From Symploca sp. SIO3C6 (lineage in GTDB: Bacteria; Cyanobacteriota; Cyanobacteriia; Cyanobacteriales; Coleofasciculaceae), in assembly GCA_010692425.1 (NCBI GenBank), contig JAAHHJ010000006.1, positions 258,250 to 307,431 on the forward strand: 49,182 bases of DNA. The letters run 5' to 3'. A program made the position numbers and the translations under genes. The notes beneath the pieces were generated by a model. It was not told the origin of the DNA. It saw only the letters and a program-made list of their open reading frames with translations, and searched no databases. Positions 17,112 to 24,743 of this stretch are shown one piece after another (positions within the stretch are counted from its first letter, which is position 1; each line of letters opens with the position of its first letter).

Positions 17112-17427
17112 TAGGAAGCATGTCACGATTGTTTGCCCTCATCCCCCAACCCCTTCTCCCAAAACTGGAGAAGGGGAGTAGCTATCAAATTTTCCCCCTC
17201 GCCCTGCTGGGGAGAGGGGGATGCAAGGGGGTGAGGGTAAAACTTGCCCAACTCATATCCACTCAGCCCCATCCGGAAGATGTCACGATTGTCTGCCCTC
17301 ATCCCCCAACCCCTTCTCCCAAAACTGGAGAAGGGGAGTAAAAATCAAATTTTCCCCTTCGCCCTACTGGGGGTTGGGGAATGCAAGGGGGTGAGGGTAA
17401 AAAAACTCGCCTTATCGCTAGAGTTAC
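17112..17427 (+). repeat. Tandem pair of about 127-bp intergenic elements
   Basis: Two near-identical copies start at 17121 and 17281 (160-bp spacing), each opening with TGTCACGATTGT and ending near TGCAAGGGGGTGAGGGTAAA. Each contains paired C-rich and G-rich arms (TTCTCCCAAAACTGGAGAAG) able to form hairpins, like non-autonomous palindromic elements common in cyanobacteria. They fill the gap between the pentapeptide and NACHT genes. No gene is seen in them; the short open frames across the copies are repeat artefacts. Confidence 0.85.
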
Positions 17428-19299
17428 ATGCCTGAAGAGCCAAGAAAAGTCTCCAATAATAACCTACAGAATTCCCAGTTTGCAGGTGGGTTTGTTAATG
17501 CTGAGACAGTCAATGCTCATCAAATCGGCGGTGACATCTATAATATTGCCCTCAATCAGCAACCAACCCTAACTCGGCAAGAATACCGCAACCGTCAGGC
17601 ATTACTCAATAAAGTTAATACATTTTGGGTCAAAGGTGTTCTCGAAAAATCCCTCTATAATCAAGTGCTGATTGAGTTGGGATTAGAAGAAAGACCAGAT
17701 GCGATCGCCAATCCTTTGAGCGTTATTGTAGAGACTGAGGATTCCTCACCTCAACCACTCCCCGCAGGTACTAAGATTATCGATATCTTTAACCAAATCG
17801 GTGCCGGAAGAACTCTATTAATTTTAGGGGAGCCAGGGGCAGGAAAAACCACAACTTTACTTGAACTTACCCGCGATTTAATTACCCGTGCTCAACAAGA
17901 TATTAATCTGCTGATTCCGGTAGTCTTTAACCTCTCCTCTTGGGCGAATAAGCGGCAGAAGATAGCAGATTGGTTAGTCGAGGAGCTAAATACCTTTTAT
18001 TCTGTTCCCAAGAAAATTGGACAAGATTGGGTAAGGCAACAGGAATTACTGCCATTACTAGATGGTTTGGATGAAGTAAAGGCAGAGTATCGAGACGACT
18101 GTATTGTTGCTTTGAACCAATTCAATCAGGATTATGGTGCAGAGTTGGTAGTGTGCAGTCGGATTAAAGACTATGAAGCCCTATCTAACCGTCTAAATTT
18201 TCAAAGTGCAGTTTATGTAAGGTCACTGACTTTAGAACAAGTTTGTCATTACTTGGATAGTGTCGGTGCTAATTTAAAGGGTTTGAGGACATTAATTGCA
18301 GAGGACAAAGTATTGCAAGAGTTGGCACAGTCGCCCTTGATGCTCAATATTATGACTCTGGCTTATCAGGGAGTGGCTGTTGAGGATTTGCCTAGAACTG
18401 AAGTAGTGGAAGAGCGACGTAGGCAGCTATTTGATGATTATATCAAGAAGATGTTTAAGCATCGGAAGGCTAATGAGCGATACAAGAGGGCGCAAGTAAA
18501 GCGCTGGCTAATGTGGCTAGCGCAGAGGATGTTTCAGAAGTCTCAGACGGTATTTTTGATTGAGGGAATGCAGCCAGATTGGCTAGCAAATAGAAAACAA
18601 AAACTAACTTACAGGCTGAGTGGAGGGCTGAGTTTCGGGCTGATTGCAATGCTGAGTTTCGGGCTGAATTTCTTGCTAAGTTTCGGGCTGGTTTTCGTGG
18701 TTAGTTTCGGGCTGATTGGAATACTGAGTTTCGGGCTGAGTTTATTACTAAGTTTCGGGCTGGAAGAGGAAATCCAAACAGTTGAAATTATTCAATTTAA
18801 TTGGAAAAAAATCTTGATTTTCAGGCTGATTTTCGGGTTGATTTTCGGGCTGATTTTCGGGTTGATTTTCGGGTTGATTTTCGGGTTGATTTTCGGGTTG
18901 ATTTTCGGGTTGATTTTCGGGCTGGATAGTTTAGAAATTGAAACAAAAACAAGTCCAAATCAAGGAATTTGGAAATCATTTCGTAATGCTATAACTGTCG
19001 GGTTGAGTGTTGGGCTAAGTTTTGGGCTGACAGGAATGCTGACATCAGAGCTGATTATAGGGTTGATTTTTGGGTTGATCTTCGGGCTGATGTTCGGACT
19101 GGCGAAAGGTGGGAAAGCCTGTATCAAACACTTCACCCTCCGCCTCATCCTCTACCGCAACAATTACATCCCTTGGAACTATGCCCACTTCCTCGATTAC
19201 GCCACAGAACGCATTTTCCTACAAAAAGTAGGCGGCGGTTACATCTTCATCCATCGGATGCTGCTGGAACACTTTGCCCAGATGGAACTTGACAACTGA
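17428..19299 (+). CDS. Membrane-anchored NACHT (STAND) NTPase
   Basis: The 623-residue protein opens with the motif SQFAGGFVNAETVNAHQIGG..YN (residues 16-39), also found near the C-terminus of the upstream protein. A short helical region follows (49-95, ending ELGLEERPDAIA). The NACHT ATPase has Walker A GEPGAGKTT at 134-142, Walker B LLPLLDGLDEV at 207-217 and a winged-helix extension to about 375. Residues 396-560 form several membrane segments, with SFGL repeats and then eight FGLI tetrapeptides (467-499). A conserved soluble tail ends in YIFIHRMLLEHFAQM. NACHT proteins switch from ADP to ATP on sensing a trigger and oligomerise; many act in phage defence or regulated cell death. There is no LRR/TPR/WD sensor array here; the membrane part takes that place. 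Target and trigger are unknown. Confidence 0.88.
   Translation: MPEEPRKVSNNNLQNSQFAGGFVNAETVNAHQIGGDIYNIALNQQPTLTRQEYRNRQALLNKVNTFWVKGVLEKSLYNQVLIELGLEERPDAIANPLSVIVETEDSSPQPLPAGTKIIDIFNQIGAGRTLLILGEPGAGKTTTLLELTRDLITRAQQDINLLIPVVFNLSSWANKRQKIADWLVEELNTFYSVPKKIGQDWVRQQELLPLLDGLDEVKAEYRDDCIVALNQFNQDYGAELVVCSRIKDYEALSNRLNFQSAVYVRSLTLEQVCHYLDSVGANLKGLRTLIAEDKVLQELAQSPLMLNIMTLAYQGVAVEDLPRTEVVEERRRQLFDDYIKKMFKHRKANERYKRAQVKRWLMWLAQRMFQKSQTVFLIEGMQPDWLANRKQKLTYRLSGGLSFGLIAMLSFGLNFLLSFGLVFVVSFGLIGILSFGLSLLLSFGLEEEIQTVEIIQFNWKKILIFRLIFGLIFGLIFGLIFGLIFGLIFGLIFGLIFGLDSLEIETKTSPNQGIWKSFRNAITVGLSVGLSFGLTGMLTSELIIGLIFGLIFGLMFGLAKGGKACIKHFTLRLILYRNNYIPWNYAHFLDYATERIFLQKVGGGYIFIHRMLLEHFAQMELDN
18816..18927 (+). 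repeat. In-frame 12-bp tandem repeat (FGLI-coding)
   Basis: About nine copies of TTCGGGTTGATT or TTCGGGCTGATT lie in the NACHT gene and encode FGLI tetrapeptides. Looser relatives (AGTTTCGGGCTG) occur at 18630-18765 and 19010-19100. The unit length equals that of the unrelated AIAG repeat in the upstream gene, and both put glycine at every fourth residue. Confidence 0.92.
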
Positions 19300-19498
19300 A
19301 AACTGTTTACTGTTCCCACTTATTCAACAAGCCCTATTTATCTTGCTGACTATAATAAATCCCAAAATACCATAAATTTAAAAATTGAAATTAGCTCCGA
19401 TAGCAAGCCAGACCAATTTTGTGTACTTCTGATACTCTTCAACCGCCCTATCTGCGAGTACCCTAGGTATATTGTCCTACTTGATTTAGATATATACT

Positions 19499-21115
19499 AT
19501 GCATTGGCTAGGAGAGAATTGGCTTCTAGCAATCCCCACTGTTGAAGGCACCTCTAGTAAGGGCGATCTTACTGAATTAGTAACCGTTCTGATCATCTTG
19601 TTGCTGGTTGCCACAGGGGTTGCCCTAATCTCGCGACGACTTCATATTCCTTACATAACTGGCTTAGTCTTAGCTGGGCTAGCAATTACGGAACTTCTGC
19701 CTAGTCACATTGGTCTAGACTCGGCACTCATTTTCAATCTCTTTTTGCCAATTTTATTATTTGAATCGGCAATAAATACAGACATCAGTCGCTTGCGTAC
19801 CACCATTAAACCCATTGCCCTACTGGCTGCTCCCGGAGTAGTTATCTGCTCTGGCATTACCTCAATCTTGCTGAAACTAGAGTTAAGTCTAGATTGGATA
19901 CCTTCCCTACTAGTAGGCACGATCTTATCAATTACTGATACAGCCCTAATCATTGCTCTATTTGAAGAGATACCGGTACCCTCCCGACTAGTTACCTTAG
20001 TTGAGGGGGAAAGCCTACTTAATGATGACGTTGCCCTAGTTTTATTTAGTCTAATCTTAACTGTCTACCAAACTGGCTCCCTATCACCTTTGGATGTAGT
20101 CCAAGAATTTTTATTCGTGATTGTGGGAGGTACTCTAGTAGGGCTAGCTTTGGGCTATCTTAGTGTCGGTTTATTTAGCCAAACTGACGACTCCCTCAGC
20201 GTAATTCTCCTTACCGTTGCCGTTGCCTTAGGAGCTTTCCAAATTGGTCAAGCTTTAGAAGTATCGGGCGTAGTTGCAGTGGTAGTAGCGGGATTAATTG
20301 TTGGTAACTTTGGGCTTTCCAGAAGTACCTCAGCCTCAACACAAGTTACCTTATTCAGCTTCTGGCAATTTGCAGGATTTGGCGTCAATACCTTTATTTT
20401 TCTACTAATTGGCGTAGAGATTAATCTCATCAGTCTCTGGCAAACTTTACCAGCAGTTTTTCTAGCATTAATTGCCTTTCATGGTGGGCGCGCTCTAACG
20501 GTTTATCCCCTTTTAGGATTAGTTGGTTGGATTGATCGCCCTATCCCTTGGCGCTGGCGACATTTTCTATTTGTGGGCAATATTAAAGGTTCACTTTCCA
20601 CTGCCCTAGCTTTAAGTTTACCACTGGCTTTGCCGGGACGAGAGCAGCTGATTGCGATCGTTCTTGGTGTTGTGCTGGTGTCTTTGGTGGGGCAGGGATT
20701 AACTTTGCCCTGGTTTGTGCAGCGCTTGAAAGTAGCTCGCGGCTCAGAAAAAGGCAAGCTTCTTGAAGAGTTGCAATCACAACTAATGACTGCCAAGGCT
20801 GCTCAGGAGGAATTAGACAGTTTATTAAAATCAGGAGTATTGCCCAAAGCAGTCTACGAAGAAATGCGGTCTGCCTATCAGGTGCGGGTAGTTGCCTCCG
20901 AGAAAAAGTTACGGGAAATCTATAACCAGCGCTCTGAAAACTTTCTGCTCAAAAATGATGAGCATAATAAGCTAGAAGCAATCCGGCGGCAACTGTTATT
21001 AGCCGAAAAGAAAGCGCTCAATGAAGCCCGACGCCGGAATATTCTTTCTGAGGAAATCTTTGCTGAACACATCAAAACTCTAAATGAGCAACTCCTGAAA
21101 TTGGAGGATGATTAG
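19499..21115 (+). CDS. CPA1-family Na+/H+ antiporter
   Basis: The 538-residue protein has about 12 membrane segments (35-415) of the monovalent cation:proton antiporter-1 family (NhaP/NHE type) and a cytoplasmic helical tail (430-538). The transport-site motif SITDTALIIALFEEIPVP and the family sequence RLVTLVEGESLLNDDVALVLF are clear. It should exchange Na+ or K+ for H+ across the plasma or thylakoid membrane. The charged tail is probably regulatory. ATG 19499 has no Shine-Dalgarno, but no other in-frame start precedes the first membrane segment. The KTN-type subunit encoded convergently downstream fits a local ion-balance theme. Confidence 0.92.
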   Translation: MHWLGENWLLAIPTVEGTSSKGDLTELVTVLIILLLVATGVALISRRLHIPYITGLVLAGLAITELLPSHIGLDSALIFNLFLPILLFESAINTDISRLRTTIKPIALLAAPGVVICSGITSILLKLELSLDWIPSLLVGTILSITDTALIIALFEEIPVPSRLVTLVEGESLLNDDVALVLFSLILTVYQTGSLSPLDVVQEFLFVIVGGTLVGLALGYLSVGLFSQTDDSLSVILLTVAVALGAFQIGQALEVSGVVAVVVAGLIVGNFGLSRSTSASTQVTLFSFWQFAGFGVNTFIFLLIGVEINLISLWQTLPAVFLALIAFHGGRALTVYPLLGLVGWIDRPIPWRWRHFLFVGNIKGSLSTALALSLPLALPGREQLIAIVLGVVLVSLVGQGLTLPWFVQRLKVARGSEKGKLLEELQSQLMTAKAAQEELDSLLKSGVLPKAVYEEMRSAYQVRVVASEKKLREIYNQRSENFLLKNDEHNKLEAIRRQLLLAEKKALNEARRRNILSEEIFAEHIKTLNEQLLKLEDD

Positions 21116-21412
21116 GGTTGGTTCATGGTTCATGGTTCATGGTTCATAGCTCATGGCTCATGGTTCATGGTTCATGGCTCATGGTACGCGCTCCGCGCAT
21201 GCTGCGCAAACATTGGGTTTGTATTCGACAGTTGTGGTATACATTCCCAATGAACAATCAACAATGAACTATGAGCATTATTCCCCCATGAACTATCAAC
21301 TATGAACTATGAACATTATTCCCCCATGAACTATCAACAATGAACTATGAGCATTATTCCCCCATGAACTATCAACAATGAACTATGAACATTATTCCCC
21401 CATGAACTATCA
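21116..21412. repeat. Intergenic repeat block with a 38-bp tandem array
   Basis: Three parts are visible: GGTTCATGG-type units (21117-21183), the GC-rich 31-bp module (21184-21214, inverse of 14235-14265), and a four-copy tandem array with a 38-bp period (CATTATTCCCCCATG at 21276, 21314, 21352 and 21390). The last copy supplies the stop codon of the KTN gene on the minus strand. No gene is seen. Confidence 0.85.
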
Positions 21413-22084
21413 ACCACTAATAAAAAAATTAATTACCTGATGCAATAACTCAGATTTAGTAACTACTAGTACAGTTGAGCCAGCTTCGAGTATGGTATTG
21501 TTATCTGGAATTACCAAATCAGCATGAGGATGGGCTTGATAACCAATAATTAGAGAACCGGCTGGAAAACGAGGGTCTTCAGTTACTTTAGTCAGGGTGT
21601 AACCAGTTACTTCCGACTCTTCAGAAACGGCAAGTTTGAAAACCTCTACCTGCCCCTGCTCATAGTGCATCATTGATTCTACCTGCGGATATTCAATCGC
21701 ATTTGCCATTGTCGAAACCGCTAGGTCAACTGTGCTGATTACGTGGTGAGCTCCGGCAATCCGATAAGGTTCTGCGAAATCTCGCTGGCGCATGCGAGTT
21801 AGTATGTGAGATACACCATAGTGCTTAGCTAAAGTGACCATTGCCAGGTTGAGAGCATCATTGCGCAAAACGGCTGCGACAGAATCAGCCTTGCGAATCC
21901 CTGCTTCTAGTAACACCTGGGTATTGACGGCACTGCCTTCAAAGGTCATTACCCCTAATTGCTCTCGAGCATAACGACAGGCAGCAGGGTCAGTGTCAAT
22001 GACTGCGATCGTATGCCCCAATTCTACCAACTGTTGGGCTAAACTTAGCCCCACCATTCCTGCTCCGCCAATTAAAACGTACAT
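21410..22084 (-). CDS. TrkA/KTN-type potassium uptake regulator
   Basis: The 224-residue protein has a Rossmann RCK_N domain (GGAGMVG at 6-12, acidic end of strand two VIDTD at 30-34) that binds NAD(H) or ATP, followed by an RCK_C domain (about 135-220). It matches KtrA/TrkA, the cytosolic ring that gates K+ uptake channels. The membrane partner (KtrB/TrkH) is not in the window. Cyanobacteria often encode KtrA alone. The stop codon lies inside a tandem repeat unit, so the last residues may have been altered by the repeat. Confidence 0.9.
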   Translation of the reverse strand: MYVLIGGAGMVGLSLAQQLVELGHTIAVIDTDPAACRYAREQLGVMTFEGSAVNTQVLLEAGIRKADSVAAVLRNDALNLAMVTLAKHYGVSHILTRMRQRDFAEPYRIAGAHHVISTVDLAVSTMANAIEYPQVESMMHYEQGQVEVFKLAVSEESEVTGYTLTKVTEDPRFPAGSLIIGYQAHPHADLVIPDNNTILEAGSTVLVVTKSELLHQVINFFISG

Positions 22085-22177
22085 AGCTAGACTCTCTCAA
22101 TAATTGCTGTCACCAGTATTTATCTAATCTTTACTTACACTATTAATCATCAACCATCAGCCATCAGCCATGAATTA

Positions 22178-23113
22178 TTAAATTGATGTCTTCCTCCAAT
22201 GTCTAAGACAAGGAGATAGGGTAATTAAGTCTTCGATGTTGCGTTCCATAGTACGACAAATTGCGTCTAAGGGCAGGTCATTAGGATCGCGACCAAAGGG
22301 ATTTTCAATTTCAATACCAATTTCTTCAACTCCTAACAAAGTAAAGCTCATCAAACCAACAACAAGAGTAGTCCACAACTCAAAATCACTGACAATTTGA
22401 AATGGCAATACTAGACAATAAATTAATAACAATTGTTTTAAATGAATGGCATAGGCTAAGGGAATAGGAGTTTTGAGAATACGCTCGCAAGCTCCTAATA
22501 CATCCACCATGGTATCGAGTAATTTAAGCATGGCAGTTAGTTGATGGGTGTTGAGGCAATGACGCTCATGCTGATGCTGGAGATAGTCTCCAATCCAAAA
22601 AGCAATTTCTAGGGCTGGGTGATTCATCGTTTTGAGCTTGTCATACCAATCTGGTGGCATCAACTCCTCTAACTCTTGGTTCAATGGTTCTGACCTAAGA
22701 TGTAATTTAGTGGCAACAGCAAAAGCCACTAATAAGCGCATAGTTTCCATTTTCGCTTTTCTATCTTCTGGTCGATTTTCTGCAATCGCTACCCAGATTT
22801 GACGAGCTAAGTTGCGGACAGTATTAACTAAAGTTCCCCAGACTTTACGACCTTCCCAAAATCTTTCATAAGCTGTATTTGTCCGGAAAACTAATAGTAA
22901 ACCTAAAACTAGAGTAGGAACAATACTGCTCTCAATTGGCCAGGATATAGCAAAACCTAAATGGTAGAGGATCGAAATCAAGCCACCAAATAAACTGCAG
23001 AAAATTACTCTCGGTAAAACCACAGGAATGACTGAGGCTTGCCATCTTATAGCAACTCGAAACCAGTTTCGTTTCTTCCATTCGTTGCTAATACTCACTA
23101 TTTCCTTAGCCAT
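22178..23113 (-). CDS. Bestrophin-family anion channel
   Basis: The 311-residue protein belongs to the bestrophin/UPF0187 family of pentameric chloride or bicarbonate channels. Early membrane segments (about 33-75) contain the pore-lining region; the FRTNTAYERFWEGRKVWG sequence and the LLGVEEIGIEIENPFGRDPNDLPLD stretch near the C-terminus are family hallmarks. In cyanobacteria and plants such channels are placed in thylakoid ion and proton-motive-force balance. I start it at ATG 23113 (MAKEIVSISNEW), 7 bases after ubiD ends, preceded by AAGAAAG; a start at 23155 would overlap ubiD by 35 bases. ubiD and this gene are probably cotranscribed. Confidence 0.88.
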   Translation of the reverse strand: MAKEIVSISNEWKKRNWFRVAIRWQASVIPVVLPRVIFCSLFGGLISILYHLGFAISWPIESSIVPTLVLGLLLVFRTNTAYERFWEGRKVWGTLVNTVRNLARQIWVAIAENRPEDRKAKMETMRLLVAFAVATKLHLRSEPLNQELEELMPPDWYDKLKTMNHPALEIAFWIGDYLQHQHERHCLNTHQLTAMLKLLDTMVDVLGACERILKTPIPLAYAIHLKQLLLIYCLVLPFQIVSDFELWTTLVVGLMSFTLLGVEEIGIEIENPFGRDPNDLPLDAICRTMERNIEDLITLSPCLRHWRKTSI

Positions 23114-23120
23114 TTCTTTC

Positions 23121-24629
23121 TTAGCGTATATCGTAGCCAAACAAATTGGGGTCAACTTCCCCTAAGGACAGATCCTCTAAACCATATTCTGCCCAACGAC
23201 GATCCACCATTGCTGCTACATTTGGATCAGATTCTAAGGTTTCTCCCCATTCATGTTCCGTTTCCGGAGGAATTTTGGTGGTGGCATCAATTCCCATACG
23301 CCCACCTAAACCAATTTTTTCACTAGCGAAATCTAAACTATCAAAGGGCGTATTGGGCAGAATAAACACATCCCGCGAGGGGTCAACTTTAGAACTAATT
23401 GCCCACACTACTTGACGTGGATCACGAATATTGATACTCTTATCTACTATAATGACGAACTTGGTGTAAGTAAATTGAGGTAAGGCACTCCAAAAAGCTA
23501 GGGCTGCCCTTCGTGCTTGACCTGGATAGGCTTTGTCAATAGAGATAATTGCCGCTTTGTAGCTGAGGGCTTCCATGGGGAGGAAGAAATCAACGATTTC
23601 TGAAACTTGTTGCCGCAAAATCGGAGTATAAATACGGTTGAGTGCGATCGCCATCATTGCTTCTTCCTTAGGGGGACGACCACTAAAAGTAGTAAGATAA
23701 ACTGGATTGTGGCGATGGGTTAAGCAGTGGAAGCGAATTAGTGGCGAATTCTCGACGCCGCCGTAGTAGCCCATATGGTCTCCAAAAGGACCATCCGGCA
23801 GCTCTTCGGAAGGTGTAATTGTCCCTTCCAGAACAAATTCTGAGTCAGCTGGCACCTCTAAATCCAGCGTCTTGCACTTCGCCAAGGGTACACCGGAACC
23901 ACCGTAAAGTCCAGCAAACAGCCACTCGGAAAGGTCTACAGGAATTGGCGTGGCAGCTGCCATAATGATTAAGGGGTCAACACCAAGAGCGATCGCAATC
24001 TCTAATTTTTTTCCCTGTTGTGCTGCCTTACGTAAATGCCTTGCCCCACCACGCACTGACAGCCAATGTACCGTCATTGTCTGGTGCGATTGTAGTTGTA
24101 GGCGGTAAACCCCCACATTGGGAGTACCAGTCTCGCAATCTTTAGTAATTACCAACCCTAGAGTGATAATTTTACCAGCATCGCCTGGATAAGGGCGAAT
24201 CAGGGGCAGTTTAGTTAAATCCAGGGCATCTTCTTCAACTATCACCTGCTGACAAGCAGGGAAAAAGTCACGACCTGGTTTGGCTTTGACAACATCAAAT
24301 AAAATCTTACCAAACTCTACCGCCTGAGCAATCTTTTTAGGAGGCTTTGGCTGCTGTAGCATCCCCAGCTTCTTACCCAGAGTCTCTAATTCTTCAGGAT
24401 GAGACATATTCATTGCCCAGCAAACCCGCTCTTGGGTGCCCATCAAATTTATTGCCACTGGGAAGGATGCCCCTTTCACATTTTCAAATAACAGTGCTGG
24501 ACCACCTGTTCGTAGCATCCGGTTAGAAATCTCAGCAATTTCCAAATCTGGGTCAACTAGAGCCTTTATCCTCTTTAATTGTCCCCTCTCTTCCAGTAGT
24601 TTGATGAATCCCCGCAAATCTCTCGCCAT
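23121..24629 (-). CDS. ubiD: UbiD-family prenylated-FMN decarboxylase
   Basis: At 502 residues this is a full-length UbiD: it uses prenylated FMN and a metal ion to remove the carboxyl group from an aromatic ring, classically 4-hydroxy-3-polyprenylbenzoate. Family stretches include ALLFENVKG, GPFGDHMGYYGG and PVYLTTFSGRPPKEEAMMA. In cyanobacteria the UbiD homologue is thought to act in plastoquinone synthesis; that role is inferred from family and organism. The UbiX partner that makes prenyl-FMN is not in the window. It starts at 24629 and runs into the bestrophin gene with a 7-base gap. Confidence 0.94.
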   Translation of the reverse strand: MARDLRGFIKLLEERGQLKRIKALVDPDLEIAEISNRMLRTGGPALLFENVKGASFPVAINLMGTQERVCWAMNMSHPEELETLGKKLGMLQQPKPPKKIAQAVEFGKILFDVVKAKPGRDFFPACQQVIVEEDALDLTKLPLIRPYPGDAGKIITLGLVITKDCETGTPNVGVYRLQLQSHQTMTVHWLSVRGGARHLRKAAQQGKKLEIAIALGVDPLIIMAAATPIPVDLSEWLFAGLYGGSGVPLAKCKTLDLEVPADSEFVLEGTITPSEELPDGPFGDHMGYYGGVENSPLIRFHCLTHRHNPVYLTTFSGRPPKEEAMMAIALNRIYTPILRQQVSEIVDFFLPMEALSYKAAIISIDKAYPGQARRAALAFWSALPQFTYTKFVIIVDKSINIRDPRQVVWAISSKVDPSRDVFILPNTPFDSLDFASEKIGLGGRMGIDATTKIPPETEHEWGETLESDPNVAAMVDRRWAEYGLEDLSLGEVDPNLFGYDIR

Positions 24630-24743
24630 AGTTTCAGGATGAAGAATTATGAAGTGCCATCTTTCTATTATGGCGGGAATCCTAGAAGGTTATTGACCAT
24701 TTTCTTGGTATTGCCGTAGCCAAGATTTGGGTAAATGGTATGA

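Noticed and set aside
21264-21413. 38-bp tandem array as a possible CRISPR
   Set aside because: The units are contiguous with no unique spacers, and no cas gene is nearby. The same applies to the heptamer arrays.
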